Numbered from the stretch's first letter, positions 27,401 through 36,655 are shown. The stretch: 64,000 nt of DNA from Metabacillus malikii (GCF_030813355.1 NZ_JAUSUD010000010.1:92781-156780), one strand, 5' to 3'. The notes: generated by a model not told the origin, from the sequence alone. Numbers and translations are program-made.

Positions 27401-28265
27401 ATATATAGCTGAAATGGAAAATGCTTGGACAATCAAAGGTAAGCCTGTGATGATTTCCACCCCTGACTATGACTGGGAGAGGCAAGGTTTTTGGGTTAAT
27501 GAAGGGGCAGCTATTATCAAGCGGAATGGAAAAATATTTATGACCTATTCTGCTAGTGCGACGGACGCCAATTATGCAGTCGGCTTGTTAGCGGCAGACG
27601 AAACTAGCGATCTATTAAATCCAAAATCATGGAACAAATCAACGCAGCCTATTTTTAAAAGCAATGAGGAGACTAGCCAATATGGCCCAGGGCATAATTC
27701 TTTTACAGTTGCGGAGGATGGTGTAACAGATCTTTTCGTTTATCACGCCCGCTCATATAAGGAGATTGATGGAGACCCTCTTTATGACCCGAATCGACAT
27801 ACACGTGTTAAAGCAATCACATGGAATCAAGATGGAACACCTGAATTAGGTATATCTCACGAAGATGGTGATACACAAGGTGTGAGCATAAATGTTAAAG
27901 CACATGTTACAGTAATGGATAATAGTCTCTATACAGTTGAAACAATATTTAATCAAAAAAAATTACAGGCAAATAAAGATTTAAATGCAAACATCCGAGT
28001 AGTAAATCACGGAAATGAGGAAGAAGAGCTAATTGGCGTCATTGCACTCTATAATGAGAAAAATCAACTTGTTAGTAATAACACCGTTACGAAAAGAGCA
28101 CTTCCTAATCAAGAAACAATTTTCGATGTGAATTTAATGCTTCCAGAAAAACTTAGCGGTCATAAGGTAAAGGTATTCGTGTGGAAAGGATCCAGCATAG
28201 ATAATACGACGATGGAACCAATCGCGAATGTGAGCGAAATGACGGAACAAGGTTCAAAAAAATAA
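24405..28265 (+). CDS. Secreted multi-domain exo-alpha-1,5-L-arabinofuranosidase-type GH43 protein
   Basis: A 1286-residue secreted protein with a GTG start behind GAGGAGG. It has a signal peptide (about 1-30), LamG (40-250), two Big_4-like units (255-405), a second LamG (410-620), an Ig-like unit (625-710), two more Big_4-like units (715-845) and a GH43 catalytic domain (846-1160). A C-terminal beta domain (about 1163-1280) follows. The opening RADPHIYKHTDGYYYYTASVP is typical of the GH43 branch of exo-1,5-arabinofuranosidases. Candidate catalytic residues are Asp854, Asp975 (SLDATTF) and Glu1033 (VNEGAA). Unlike its two neighbours it has no LPxTA signal, so it is released or held non-covalently through its LamG/Ig modules. 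It probably trims arabinan or arabino-oligosaccharides for the nearby importers. It is co-transcribed with the preceding gene by spacing. Confidence 0.88.
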   Translation: MIKLKKYLSLLVIFVVFVSILPTGYPQISHAETKEIDDEILLWYPFTDAETTNVIKDASGHGHDGKLVNDAKITMTEKGGAVELDGNQDYVELPANILDGLTDVTISSWVHLDELKDWASLYSFGNFKGNESNFTVLNFAPKGGTNASVLELITGNFTTFHTAESPVLKEQEWVHVTTVLSGKEKTMSTYLNGVLQKTIDFPMNVNDINSAQNYIGWAQFPWEQEEGKGLNGKVADFRIYSKALSKAEIRNLAEVELVIESVEVTNIITVRGKQPKLPATVSAQFADGTKEHVQVEWDEVTEQMLKNPGELTIHGTIEGTAIKAIANIMITEENTITSLETVTLSTVEGELPKLPTHVLATYLDKSTEEVAVNWEKIDREELNRVGTMLTVQGTVENTELRAQAKIYVTSKLSGELVTWYKFDSIEGKIVSDLSGNQQNAQVNNGATISETQTKSGIDLKASDKQYVTLPKGIASGLNDFTLTTWVYLNSKTGDWARIFDFGNGANASKMFLTPNLRLDMDGSILTATSGLPKVGEWTHLAISKTGDQYRLYSNGIEVGKMSAATKPEDYGDTPHNFIGRSNYAADPYLDGKISDFRIYNRGLTEDEVGKVIAESYTDAEAVAKAKESLEIGDTTNVIANIDLPTAATNGVAVKWESSNENIVSAGGKVTRPKKHEQDTTVTLTASLTKNGYTDTKEFQVTVLADNIISIKEIDVMTPLYFPPKLPNVVEVQRADGTNKEMKVSWEKVDEKKLSKYGTVKVKGSVYATKLKAVANVHIAELEKIEDVHVTTKIGQQPELPATVTAHYSNGLTGELNVNWNKIAKADYTKKGTFTVDGVATNYSYSNPLIEQRADPHIYKHTDGYYYYTASVPEYNRIILRRAKTIQGLATAEEVVIWEKHSTGEMAAHIWAPEIHFIDGKWYIYFAAGSSDDIWNIRPYVLETEDKNPLTGTWNEKGMIQKDESDTFSFTDFSLDATTFENNGKRYLVWAQKQAGISNLYIAEMENAWTIKGKPVMISTPDYDWERQGFWVNEGAAIIKRNGKIFMTYSASATDANYAVGLLAADETSDLLNPKSWNKSTQPIFKSNEETSQYGPGHNSFTVAEDGVTDLFVYHARSYKEIDGDPLYDPNRHTRVKAITWNQDGTPELGISHEDGDTQGVSINVKAHVTVMDNSLYTVETIFNQKKLQANKDLNANIRVVNHGNEEEELIGVIALYNEKNQLVSNNTVTKRALPNQETIFDVNLMLPEKLSGHKVKVFVWKGSSIDNTTMEPIANVSEMTEQGSKK

Positions 28266-28763
28266 GTGAAAAATTGATGTAGGAATAAATAACTGTTTAT
28301 TCGTGAAATTTCTACAAAAACAATGAAAAACAAACAAAAGATATGCACTGCCGAAAATCGGTAGTGCATTATTTTTTTATTTAAAATATTTTTAAAAATT
28401 ACTAGGTTATAATATCCTTGAAGTATATCTGTTCCTTGTAAAACAAAGGTTTAATGACATCGATTAGTATAATGTATTACATTTTTTGTGCCGAAAAGTA
28501 ATTTGTCCACCTTCGAACATCTAATTTAAAAAAATATAAAAACTAAAAATAAGATATGTTTTATATGGATTTGTGAATTCTCATCAAGTTATTTAGTGGA
28601 GTAATATTAGGTTGTACACAGTTTGTAGAAATATAAGAATGTCAAGTTTTTTGCTTAGGGGTTAAGAGTGTGTAAAGTAACATTATTGAAACACCAAATG
28701 TAAGGGTTTTCATAAATGTTATTTTGATAATTAAAAGAAAAAGAGGGGAGTGTAAGGAACAAG
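28266..28763. other. AT-rich non-coding stretch between GH43 genes and second importer
   Basis: No gene is seen. A strong terminator opens the region (listed separately). The rest is very AT-rich and probably contains the promoter of the next operon; I could not pick one convincing -35/-10 pair. AGAGGGGAG ahead of the ATG at 28764 is the ribosome binding site. Confidence 0.6.
28343..28379 (+). terminator. Rho-independent terminator of the GH43 gene set
   Basis: ATGCACTGCCG pairs perfectly except one position with CGGTAGTGCAT, loop AAAAT, followed by a T-rich run. It ends the block of three secreted GH43 genes. Confidence 0.9.
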
Positions 28764-30374
28764 ATGAGAAGATTTACAAAAATGGCTTTAATCACTTTAT
28801 TGAGTACAACGGTCGCATTATCTGGCTGTAACAACAATGCAGAAAAAGTAGAAACGACAGAAGATGGAAAGGTAGTATTAAAAGCACTCATCACAAAACA
28901 TCCATTAACACAAGACTTAAAAAAGATGGAGTGGCTACAAGAAGCTGAGGAAAGAGCTGGTGTTGAAATTAAGTGGGAAGAAGTAACCGCTGACTGGGAC
29001 CAAAAGAAAGGAGCGATGTTAGCGGCAGGTGATGTTCCTGATTTAATCGTTGGACCTAATGCAATTACTGATGCTGACTTTGTTAAGTTTACAGGGCTAT
29101 TTGAAGATATGACACCATTAATCGATGAGCATGCGCCAAATATAAAGAAGATGTTTGAGGAAAAGCCAGAATTAGAGGCGCTTTCGACACAAAAGGATGG
29201 AGAAATTTTTGGCTTACCGAAATACCAACGATATTGGCCTGAAACAGCAACGAGACAGTTTATTAATCAGCAATGGTTGGATCATTTAGGGCTGGAAATG
29301 CCAACAAATTGGGATGAATTGTACGAGGTCCTTGTTGCATTTAAAGAAGAGGATGCAAATGGTAATGGCGATAAAAACGATGAGATTCCAATGGATTTTT
29401 CCCCTACATCAACAGTAGGATTTGGTCAGTTTCAACCGACTGTTCTTTTAGGAAGCTTAGGGATTACGTTAACAGATGTTAGTGGAGATGGAATTTTTGT
29501 TGAGGACGGCAAGGTGAAGAACTTCTTAATTGATGAACGGTATAAAGAGGTTGTTTCATTTTTAAATAAGTGTTGGGAAGCAGGGTTAATCAATTCGGAA
29601 GTGTTTACGCAGGATTATACGAAATATCAATCAGTTGCTCGTGGCGAAGGTGAAACGGCAAAGGTTGGATATACATATGGATGGGAAGTTACCGATCGAT
29701 TTGGTAATACATTAGCACCTCAATATGCTTCAATGGCACCATTGCAAAAAGATGCATCATCTAACGAACAAGTTTCATGGAGCTATGACTATAACATGTT
29801 GAACTACGGCGTGAACTTTGTGCAAATGTCAGCGAAAAGCCAAAATAAAGAAGCAGCAATGAAGTTTATCAATGAGCTATATGACCCGAAAGTAAGTATG
29901 CAAGTATTATTCGGGTCGTTAGGAACGAATATTGCTGAAAATGAGGATGGTTCGTATGCTGTTCTACCTCCAGAGGATGAAAACATGGATCCAGGAACGT
30001 GGAAATGGACATCTACATGGGCGGACCATGGTCCAATGTATATATCAGATTCACTAAACTTAACGTTAGGTACAGATATGCAATCAGTTGGAGAGCAAAC
30101 GAAACCGTTAGAAGAAGCGTTTAACAATATCGATTTAGAAAAGGACATCTTACCTAGAATGTTCATGAAATATACAGACGAAGATAACAATGCTTTAAGT
30201 TTAACAAATACAGAAGTTATGAATCTAGCAATGGCAAAGTATTCGGAATGGATTACAAAAGGCGGAATTGATAAGCAATGGGATGGATATGTTGAAGAGC
30301 TTAAAAAAATCGGTATTGATAAAAATACAGAAATTATCCAAAAATACTACGACGACTACTTAAGTAATAAATAA
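28764..30374 (+). CDS. Oligosaccharide-binding lipoprotein, LplA type
   Basis: A complete 536-residue family-1 solute-binding protein. The signal peptide ends in the lipobox LSGC (Cys22). The mature part begins with the LplA-like run KALITKHPLTQDLKKM, contains GDVPDLIVGPN at about 94-104 and a calcium-loop-like DANGNGDKNDEIP at about 206-218, and ends in the helical YYDDYLSNK tail. It is followed by two matching permeases, so it is the receptor of the second LplABC-type importer of the island. The ligand is probably a longer arabino- or xylo-oligosaccharide liberated by the preceding secreted enzymes; this is inferred from position. No ATPase gene is nearby, as with the first importer. Confidence 0.9.
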   Translation: MRRFTKMALITLLSTTVALSGCNNNAEKVETTEDGKVVLKALITKHPLTQDLKKMEWLQEAEERAGVEIKWEEVTADWDQKKGAMLAAGDVPDLIVGPNAITDADFVKFTGLFEDMTPLIDEHAPNIKKMFEEKPELEALSTQKDGEIFGLPKYQRYWPETATRQFINQQWLDHLGLEMPTNWDELYEVLVAFKEEDANGNGDKNDEIPMDFSPTSTVGFGQFQPTVLLGSLGITLTDVSGDGIFVEDGKVKNFLIDERYKEVVSFLNKCWEAGLINSEVFTQDYTKYQSVARGEGETAKVGYTYGWEVTDRFGNTLAPQYASMAPLQKDASSNEQVSWSYDYNMLNYGVNFVQMSAKSQNKEAAMKFINELYDPKVSMQVLFGSLGTNIAENEDGSYAVLPPEDENMDPGTWKWTSTWADHGPMYISDSLNLTLGTDMQSVGEQTKPLEEAFNNIDLEKDILPRMFMKYTDEDNNALSLTNTEVMNLAMAKYSEWITKGGIDKQWDGYVEELKKIGIDKNTEIIQKYYDDYLSNK

Positions 30375-30391
30375 GCAAGCTGGTCAAATGT

Positions 30392-30437
30392 AGCCCCCTT
30401 ATGAATTTGCAACTCGACGCAAGGGGGGTTCTTTTTC
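30392..30437 (+). terminator. Stem-loop with T-run behind the binding-protein gene
   Basis: AGCCCCCTT pairs with AAGGGGGGTT and is followed by CTTTTT. It probably reduces, but does not abolish, transcription into the permeases, keeping the receptor in excess. Confidence 0.8.
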
Positions 30438-30464
30438 AAATAGCTCATAAAGGAGTTGAGATTA

Positions 30465-31433
30465 GTGGGGCTAGTTAACTCGCAAACGAAGCAATCGGAT
30501 CCGATTGCGAATATCACAATTGAAAAAAAGCCAACAGTATTTAATACATTTAAACGAGATTATCAGTTGTGGCTAATGATTCTACCTGCGATTATCGTTG
30601 TCATTATCTTTAACTATATTCCAATGTACGGTGTGCAGCTAGCGTTTCGGGAGTATGATTTTACAAAAGGATTAACAGGTGGAGAATGGGTCGGGCTTCA
30701 ATATTTTAAACAATTTATTGAAAGTCACATGTTTTCAGATTTAATGAGAAATACAATTTTTATAAGTCTAGCAACGATTATTCTTGGGTTTCCAGCTCCG
30801 ATTATACTAGCTTTACTTATCAACCAAATTAAATGGAAGCGTGGTAAGCGGATTTTACAAACAACGGTATATTTACCTCACTTTATTTCAATCGTTGTTT
30901 TAGTAGGCTTACTAAACGTCCTCCTCTCACCAAATACAGGTATTATCGGTCATCTCATAAATGCACTAGGATTTAAAGATGTGAACCTATTAGCTTCGAC
31001 AAATACGTTTGTGCCTGTTTATGTGTTATCAGACATATGGCAGCATGTTGGCTGGAACAGTATTATTTATTTAGCGGCACTATCAAGTGTTGATCCACAG
31101 CTATATGATTCGGCTAAAATCGATGGTGCAAATCGTTGGCAAATCATTCGGAATGTCGAAATTCCGGCAATTATTCCAACGATTATTATTCTCTTAATTT
31201 TAAATATGGGAACGATTATTAGTACAGGCTTTGAAAAAATCTTTTTAATGCAAAATCCATTGAATTTACCAGTTTCAGAGGTTATTGAAACATATGTCTA
31301 TAAAATAGGGATTATTTCAAATCAATTTAGTTATGCTGCAGCGATTGGCTTATTTAATACATTGATTAATTTTGCACTTCTATTAACAATGAATTACATT
31401 GCAAAACGTTTTTCAAATATTAGCTTATGGTAA
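30465..31433 (+). CDS. ABC oligosaccharide importer permease, LplB/YteP type
   Basis: A 322-residue permease with about six helices. After a polar N-terminus it opens with YNPM-like YIPMYGVQLAFREYDF and carries the EAA loop YDSAKIDGANRWQII at about residues 208-222. I chose GTG 30465 because AAAGGAG (30449-30455) gives a 9-base spacing; the in-frame TTG at 30456 abuts that site. It pairs with the LplC-type permease 18 bases downstream and the receptor upstream. It is clearly a paralogue of the permease at 621-1589, but the two are divergent enough to suggest different substrates rather than a recent duplication. Confidence 0.9.
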   Translation: MGLVNSQTKQSDPIANITIEKKPTVFNTFKRDYQLWLMILPAIIVVIIFNYIPMYGVQLAFREYDFTKGLTGGEWVGLQYFKQFIESHMFSDLMRNTIFISLATIILGFPAPIILALLINQIKWKRGKRILQTTVYLPHFISIVVLVGLLNVLLSPNTGIIGHLINALGFKDVNLLASTNTFVPVYVLSDIWQHVGWNSIIYLAALSSVDPQLYDSAKIDGANRWQIIRNVEIPAIIPTIIILLILNMGTIISTGFEKIFLMQNPLNLPVSEVIETYVYKIGIISNQFSYAAAIGLFNTLINFALLLTMNYIAKRFSNISLW

Positions 31434-31451
31434 AGATTGAGGGGTGATTTG

Positions 31452-32354
31452 ATGGAACTCGTGACGAAAAAAGGGAGAAAGGTGTCAGACTTACTGTTTG
31501 ATATCGTTATCTATTTCATCTGTGCGGTCGTTTTTCTCGTAATTGCTTATCCATTATATTTTGTCATTATTGCTTCAGTTAGTGATTCAACCCTTGTCTC
31601 CACAGGAAAGGTATTGTTATTTCCGAAAGGGTTTAGTTTATTCGGATACCAAGAGATTTTCCAAGATGCAAGGATTTGGAACGGTTATAAAAATACGATG
31701 ATTTATTCATTATTAGGTACGTTTGTAAATTTGCTGTTAACATTACCTGCTGCATATGTTTTATCGAGACAAGAATTTCGTGCGCGACGAGTGTTAATGT
31801 TCTTTTTCGTCTTTACGATGTTTTTCAATGGAGGATTAATTCCTACATATTTATTAATGAAGGATTTACAGCTCATTGATACGATGTGGGTGTTCATCAT
31901 TCCATTTTCAGTCAATGTTTTTAATTTAATCATTACGAGAACCTTTTTTGAAAGTAATATACCAAAGGAAATGTATGAGGCAGCTTCAATTGATGGCTGT
32001 AGTCATTTTACATTTTTCTTAAAAATTGTACTTCCATTATCGAAAGCGGTTGTTTCAGTTATTGGTCTTTACTATTTAGTTTGGCATTGGAATGACTTTT
32101 TTACAGGATTGATTTATGTAAGAGATTATAGTATTCAGCCGCTGCAAATTGTGTTACGTGATATTCTCATCTCGAATCAAGTGTTCGCAGAAGGGGCTGG
32201 TAGTGGTGGTTCGGCTGGCGGCTATGCACAACGATATGCTGATCAAATTAAATATGGTGTCATTATCGTTTCTACTTTACCAATATTAATCGTCTATCCA
32301 TTTATTCAAAAGTACTTTGAGAAAGGGGTTATGATTGGTTCTGTAAAAGGATGA
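31452..32354 (+). CDS. ABC oligosaccharide importer permease, LplC/YtcP type
   Basis: A 300-residue permease read from ATG 31452, where GAGGGGTGA gives good spacing (the upstream in-frame TTG at 31437 has none). The family landmarks FNGGLIPTYLLMKDL, the EAA loop YEAASIDGCSHFTFF and the C-terminal YPFIQKYFEKGVMIGSVKG are all present. A Gly/Ser-rich segment (GAGSGGSAGG) interrupts the last extracellular part, where the first importer's LplC has a different insertion. The partner of the LplB-type gene before it; a terminator and then a YesL-like gene follow. An intact, ordinary member of the family. Confidence 0.9.
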   Translation: MELVTKKGRKVSDLLFDIVIYFICAVVFLVIAYPLYFVIIASVSDSTLVSTGKVLLFPKGFSLFGYQEIFQDARIWNGYKNTMIYSLLGTFVNLLLTLPAAYVLSRQEFRARRVLMFFFVFTMFFNGGLIPTYLLMKDLQLIDTMWVFIIPFSVNVFNLIITRTFFESNIPKEMYEAASIDGCSHFTFFLKIVLPLSKAVVSVIGLYYLVWHWNDFFTGLIYVRDYSIQPLQIVLRDILISNQVFAEGAGSGGSAGGYAQRYADQIKYGVIIVSTLPILIVYPFIQKYFEKGVMIGSVKG

Positions 32355-32368
32355 TTCCAGATTAATAG

Positions 32369-32401
32369 AAAGCTATTGAATGCTTGCGTCAGTAGCTTTT
32401 T
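32369..32401 (+). terminator. Terminator after the second importer
   Basis: AAAGCTA pairs with TAGCTTTTT around an 17-base loop. It is placed between the permease and the YesL-like gene, which may therefore be expressed only by read-through or from its own promoter. Confidence 0.65.
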
Positions 32402-32427
32402 GGCAAATATGTAGGAGGAGAAAAGGG

Positions 32428-33081
32428 ATGGCTAATATAAGTGAATGGTATGTAAAATTAGGAGATTGGAGTTTGCGCTTATTTATCTTAAATCTTTACT
32501 GGATTTTCTTTACGATTGCTGGATTGGTCATGTTCGGTCTTTTCCCTGCTACGGTTGCATTATTTACCGTCACTAGGAAATTACTATTTGAAGAAAAGGA
32601 GGTACCGATTTTTCGGTCATTTTATCAAGCGTATAAGAAGGAATTTATTCGAGCGAATGGGTTCGGATTGCTCTGGTCCGTTTTTGGAATCTTGCTCATT
32701 ATAGATTTAAGGGTACTTTATCAATTAAATACTACATTCCTGCATCAATCTCTATTAATTATTTTATATGTAATAATAGCCTTGTTTGTACTGTTGTCAG
32801 TATATATTCTACCAGTCTATGTACACTTTAATTTAAAGAAGCTAGAGTATATTAAGTATTCATTTGTATTGTTAATCGGCCGGCCAGTTCAGACAATTCT
32901 ATTAATCGCGGCTTGTCTTGGGGTATCGTACATTATGTTTAGCTTTCCAGGGATTATTCCGGTGTTTGGTGCAAGTATCTTTAGTTTTATAACGATGAAG
33001 ATTGCATCGCTATCGTTTCCGAAAATCAATCAGTTGGGTGAACATGAGCATCTTAATGAAGATTCATATAAAGCTACGTAA
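32428..33081 (+). CDS. YesL-like membrane protein (DUF624)
   Basis: A 217-residue membrane protein with about five hydrophobic helices, read from ATG 32428 behind AGGAGG. The N-terminal pattern LGDWSLRLFILNLYWIFFT and FGLFPATVALFTVTRK are typical of the YesL/DUF624 family. These proteins accompany LplABC-type importers and YesMN-type regulators in many Firmicutes, including the B. subtilis yes cluster. The function is not known; a role in the transport or sensing of the same sugars is suggested only by this repeated association. It closes the polysaccharide island. Confidence 0.82.
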   Translation: MANISEWYVKLGDWSLRLFILNLYWIFFTIAGLVMFGLFPATVALFTVTRKLLFEEKEVPIFRSFYQAYKKEFIRANGFGLLWSVFGILLIIDLRVLYQLNTTFLHQSLLIILYVIIALFVLLSVYILPVYVHFNLKKLEYIKYSFVLLIGRPVQTILLIAACLGVSYIMFSFPGIIPVFGASIFSFITMKIASLSFPKINQLGEHEHLNEDSYKAT

Positions 33082-33130
33082 ATCTTGATAGACAAGCTTG
33101 CGATGCCGATAACTTGAGAAAGGTTAATGA

Positions 33131-33156
33131 TAAAAAATAAGAGGGGGAAATCCCCC
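33131..33156 (-). terminator. Terminator of the ytfP-like gene
   Basis: Read on the minus strand, GGGGG-ATTT-CCCCC directly after the stop is followed by a T-rich run (complement of 33131-33140). Confidence 0.75.
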
Positions 33157-33158
33157 AG

Positions 33159-34433
33159 CTACTTATTTTCTTTCGCATATTTCGCAGCATTCATTCCTGC
33201 TAATCTACCTGTTACGAGGGCTGATGTAATATTGTATCCACCTGTATAGCCATGAATATCTAAAATTTCTCCACTGAAATATAAGCCCTGTTTAAATTTT
33301 GAGGCCATTTCTTTAGGATGGATTTCCTTTACGGAAACACCGCCACCTGTTACAAATGCCTTTTCAAGTGGGAGGGTTCCGTTTACGGTGAATTCGAACC
33401 TTTTACAATCCTTCACAAAGGAACGGAGCTTTTCATTTGAAAGATTATCATACGTAATAAGTGGGTCGATTTGGTTTTTTTCTAGTAAAAATAATAAATA
33501 GCGTTCAGGTAGTAAGCCCTTTAAGCCATTTTTTATTGCCTTTTTGGAATCTTCTTTTAAATCTTTCACGATTTCTTGGAAAAGCTGTTCTTCGTTTTTA
33601 TCAGGGATTGCATCGATACTAACGGTAATTTTGTTTGTTTTAAATTTTTTCATCGCTTTCACGACATATTGGCTGCATCGTAAAACAGCAGGTCCAGATA
33701 TACCGAAATGAGTAAACAGCATGTCCATCTTGTGGGTAATAATTGGTTTCCCTTTAGGATTTAGAACGCTAAGTGCAACACTTCGTAAGGAAAGACCTTG
33801 CAATGCCTTTTCTTTAATAAACGGTTCATTTGATGTGAGTGGAACCTCGGTTGGGAACAATTCCGTAATCGTATGTCCTGCTTTTTCTGCCCATGGATAG
33901 CCGTCACCAGTACTGCCTGTATGTGGTACGCTTTTCCCGCCAACAGCAAGAACAACAGCTTTCGTTTTTAATACTTCACCACTTTCTAGTTCAACCGAAG
34001 TGACACTTGTCTCATCGTACATAATATCTTTAACCGGTTCATTTGTCCGAATCTCTACATTTAGTTTCTTTAACTCTGTTAGTAATGCATCAACGACTGA
34101 TTGTGCTTTATCTGTAACAGGGAACATCCGGCCATGGTCTTCTTCTTTTAATTGAATACCGAGGTTTTCAAAGAAAGCAATAATATCTTCATTACTAAAC
34201 TCTGAAAAGGCACTATAGAGAAATCGTCCGTTACCAGGGATATGTTTAATGATTTCATCAACAGGTAATCTGTTCGTGACATTGCAACGTCCACCACCTG
34301 AAATCGCAAGCTTTCGTCCGAGCTTATTTCCTTTATCTATTAAAAGGACACGAGCACCGTGTTCACCTGCAGCAATCGCCGCCATTAAACCAGATGGTCC
34401 TCCGCCAATGACTAATACATCATATGTCAACAT
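33159..34433 (-). CDS. ytfP: FAD-dependent oxidoreductase of the HI0933/BaiN family (YtfP)
   Basis: A flavoprotein of 424 residues. The N-terminal dinucleotide-binding motif [17 protein letters not shown] is at about 8-24, followed by the family signature [16 protein letters not shown] (about 39-54). A second FAD-contact motif, [19 protein letters not shown], lies at about 156-174, and the C-terminal [13 protein letters not shown] and [15 protein letters not shown] complete the fold. It matches in size and motifs the B. subtilis YtfP/HI0933 group, whose physiological substrate is unknown; relatives reduce bile-acid intermediates. It stands alone on the minus strand between the sugar island and the ytgP gene. 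It marks the start of the conserved Bacillus backbone in this window. Confidence 0.9.
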   Translation of the reverse strand: MLTYDVLVIGGGPSGLMAAIAAGEHGARVLLIDKGNKLGRKLAISGGGRCNVTNRLPVDEIIKHIPGNGRFLYSAFSEFSNEDIIAFFENLGIQLKEEDHGRMFPVTDKAQSVVDALLTELKKLNVEIRTNEPVKDIMYDETSVTSVELESGEVLKTKAVVLAVGGKSVPHTGSTGDGYPWAEKAGHTITELFPTEVPLTSNEPFIKEKALQGLSLRSVALSVLNPKGKPIITHKMDMLFTHFGISGPAVLRCSQYVVKAMKKFKTNKITVSIDAIPDKNEEQLFQEIVKDLKEDSKKAIKNGLKGLLPERYLLFLLEKNQIDPLITYDNLSNEKLRSFVKDCKRFEFTVNGTLPLEKAFVTGGGVSVKEIHPKEMASKFKQGLYFSGEILDIHGYTGGYNITSALVTGRLAGMNAAKYAKENK

Positions 34434-34576
34434 TCATTCACTACCTTCATCATTCATTTATCTTCCTTATTATATCTGAAACCTTTGAAATACAAAAACG
34501 TCATAATTGAATAATATTAGAGTAATCTTTTAAATAGAAGAAACTTAACTAGGAGTTACCGCTATTCGGGGCAACA
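34434..34576. other. Upstream region of ytfP, no gene seen
   Basis: A short AT-rich segment that should hold the ytfP promoter (minus strand). The intergenic repeats listed next follow directly. Confidence 0.4.
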
Positions 34577-34866
34577 TATGCTTGTCGTGGCTGAGCAAGG
34601 TGCTTCCGCTTTTCTGATTTGTCTAGCTTCAGCACCTAGCCCCTCGAGTCATAAGCCACAGCAGAATTGAAGGTAAAGAGCACCTTCTATTCTACTGCGT
34701 CTTATGCTTGTCGTGGCTGAGCAAGGTGCTTCCGCATTTCTGATTTGTCTAGCTTCAGCACCTAGCCCCTCGAGTCATAAGCCACAACAGAATTGAAGGT
34801 AAAGAACACCTTCTATTCTGTTGCGTCTTATGCTTGTCGTGGCTAAGCAAGGTGCTTCCGCTTTTC
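34577..34866. repeat. 126-bp intergenic repeat, 2.3 tandem copies
   Basis: Units begin with TATGCTTGTCGTGGCT at 34577, 34703 and 34829; the first two are complete at exactly 126 bp and almost identical. Each contains GTCTAGCTTCAGCACCTAGCCC and CTCGAGTCATAAGCC, a motif pair I know as a widespread intergenic repeat of Bacillus and Geobacillus genomes. Each also holds two inverted repeats: AGGTGCT/AGCACCT, and GCAGAAT-GAAGGT/ACCTTC-ATTCT-CTGC. No coding capacity is seen. Confidence 0.9.
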
Positions 34867-34990
34867 TATATTATTCGACAAAATCATCCCTTTTTTGGAA
34901 AATCAGGTATAGTTACTTATGGTATATGCATAAGATTGTGGTAAAATAGAAAAGTTGAATCTTCATAGAGAAGAATGGTGAGTAAGAAAC

Positions 34991-36619
34991 ATGTCGAATA
35001 GTCTATTAAGAGGTACATTTGTTTTAACGTTAGGTACATATTTATCGAGAATATTAGGAATGATTTATTTAATTCCGTTTGCGGCTATGGTTGGAACAGA
35101 TGGTGGAGCCCTCTTTCAAACTGGATATGCCCAATATACAATTTTTCTAAGTATAGCAACAGCGGGTTTCCCTGCAGCTGTCTCAAAATTCGTCTCAAAA
35201 TATAATGCAATCGGTGATTATAAAACTAGTCGAAAAATGTTTAAGGCCGGAATTATGGTCATGCTTTTGACTGGGCTACTTGCTTTTATCCTTTTATATT
35301 TGCTCGCACCTGTTTTTGCAAAAAGTGCTTTAGCAGATCAAAATATAAGTTCTATTACAGTCGATGATGCAGTTTTGGTCATTCGTATGGTCAGTATTTC
35401 GTTAATTGTCGTTCCGCTTATGAGTTTAATTAGAGGCTTTTTCCAAGGGCATCGCTCAATGGGGCCGACAGCAGTTTCTCAAGTAATCGAACAACTTGTA
35501 CGGATTATCTTTCTATTAGTTGCGACATATCTTGTTTTAAACGTTTTTAAAGGCGGGCTTGTACTAGCTGTTGGTTATGCAACATTTGCTGCATTTATTG
35601 GGGCTATCGGTGGCTTGCTCGTTTTGTTTGGGTATTGGGCAAAAAGAAAGCATACGTTATTAGCGATGCAAGAAAGCCAAGTGTCTACTCCTGCGATTCC
35701 AATTGGAAAAATGTTTAAGGAAGTTTTTAGTTATGCAGGTCCATTCGTATTTGTTGGGCTCGCAATTCCTATTTATAACTACATTGATACGAATACGTTT
35801 AACCGTGCGATGATTAATGCCGGTTATAAAGATATTACAATTGCGATGTTTTCCGTATTATTGCTCTATGTTCCGAAGCTCGTCATGATCCCGGTATCAC
35901 TATCGACGGCATTTGGTCTAACATTAATACCGTCTGTAACAGATTCATTTACAAAAGGTAATAATAAGCTGTTACATCATCAAATTAGCCAGACATACCA
36001 AATTATTATTCTTGTGACATTACCAGCTGTTGTCGGGTTATCGGTTTTAGCAGGCCCGGCATATAGTATTTTCTATCACGGTGTGTCAGAGGAAATTGGA
36101 AAGAACATCTTAATGTGGTATGCACCAGTTGGGTTGCTGTTTTCATTGTTTACAGTAAATGCGGCAATACTGCAAGGAATTAATAAACAGAAACTAGCCG
36201 TAATAAGCTTAGTACTTGGAATTATTGTGAAACTAGCCTTAAATACAACACTCATTGAAATGTTCCAAGGCGTTGGTTCGATTCTGGCAACGGCAGCGGG
36301 CTATGCTGTTTCATTACTATATGGTTTTGCGATGATAAAGAGACATTCAGGCTTTTCATTTAAGCTACTAGTAAAGCGGACACTTCTTATTTGTATTCTT
36401 TGTACATTTATGGGCTTGCTCCTTTCTGTTGTACAGTCGATAACGTCCATTTTCGTTCAGTATGAAGCTGGAATGATTGAGGCAGCGATAGTAGCCGGCA
36501 TTTCCATAGCAATTGGTGGAGCTGCCTACTTATATTTAGCCTATCGTTCACACTTACTTGAAAAAGTTTTAGGGAACAAATTGAATCGTTTTTTACCTAA
36601 ATCACGGGCAAGAGGATAA
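34991..36619 (+). CDS. ytgP: MurJ-like lipid II flippase family protein YtgP
   Basis: A 542-residue integral membrane protein with about 14 hydrophobic helices, belonging to the MATE-like polysaccharide export/MurJ superfamily. The first helix (LLRGTFVLTLGTYLSRILGM) and IRGFFQGHRSMGPTAVSQVIEQ at about 147-168 are the standard YtgP/SpoVB landmarks. Arg residues in the helix-1 region and central cavity are preserved. B. subtilis YtgP (called MurJ by some groups) exports cell-wall lipid II, so a role in peptidoglycan precursor flipping is likely. It starts with ATG behind GAATGGTGAG, is monocistronic, and a terminator follows at 36656-36685. Confidence 0.9.
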   Translation: MSNSLLRGTFVLTLGTYLSRILGMIYLIPFAAMVGTDGGALFQTGYAQYTIFLSIATAGFPAAVSKFVSKYNAIGDYKTSRKMFKAGIMVMLLTGLLAFILLYLLAPVFAKSALADQNISSITVDDAVLVIRMVSISLIVVPLMSLIRGFFQGHRSMGPTAVSQVIEQLVRIIFLLVATYLVLNVFKGGLVLAVGYATFAAFIGAIGGLLVLFGYWAKRKHTLLAMQESQVSTPAIPIGKMFKEVFSYAGPFVFVGLAIPIYNYIDTNTFNRAMINAGYKDITIAMFSVLLLYVPKLVMIPVSLSTAFGLTLIPSVTDSFTKGNNKLLHHQISQTYQIIILVTLPAVVGLSVLAGPAYSIFYHGVSEEIGKNILMWYAPVGLLFSLFTVNAAILQGINKQKLAVISLVLGIIVKLALNTTLIEMFQGVGSILATAAGYAVSLLYGFAMIKRHSGFSFKLLVKRTLLICILCTFMGLLLSVVQSITSIFVQYEAGMIEAAIVAGISIAIGGAAYLYLAYRSHLLEKVLGNKLNRFLPKSRARG

Positions 36620-36655
36620 ATCCAAAGTGAAGATGGTTACAATAAGAATGCTTAC

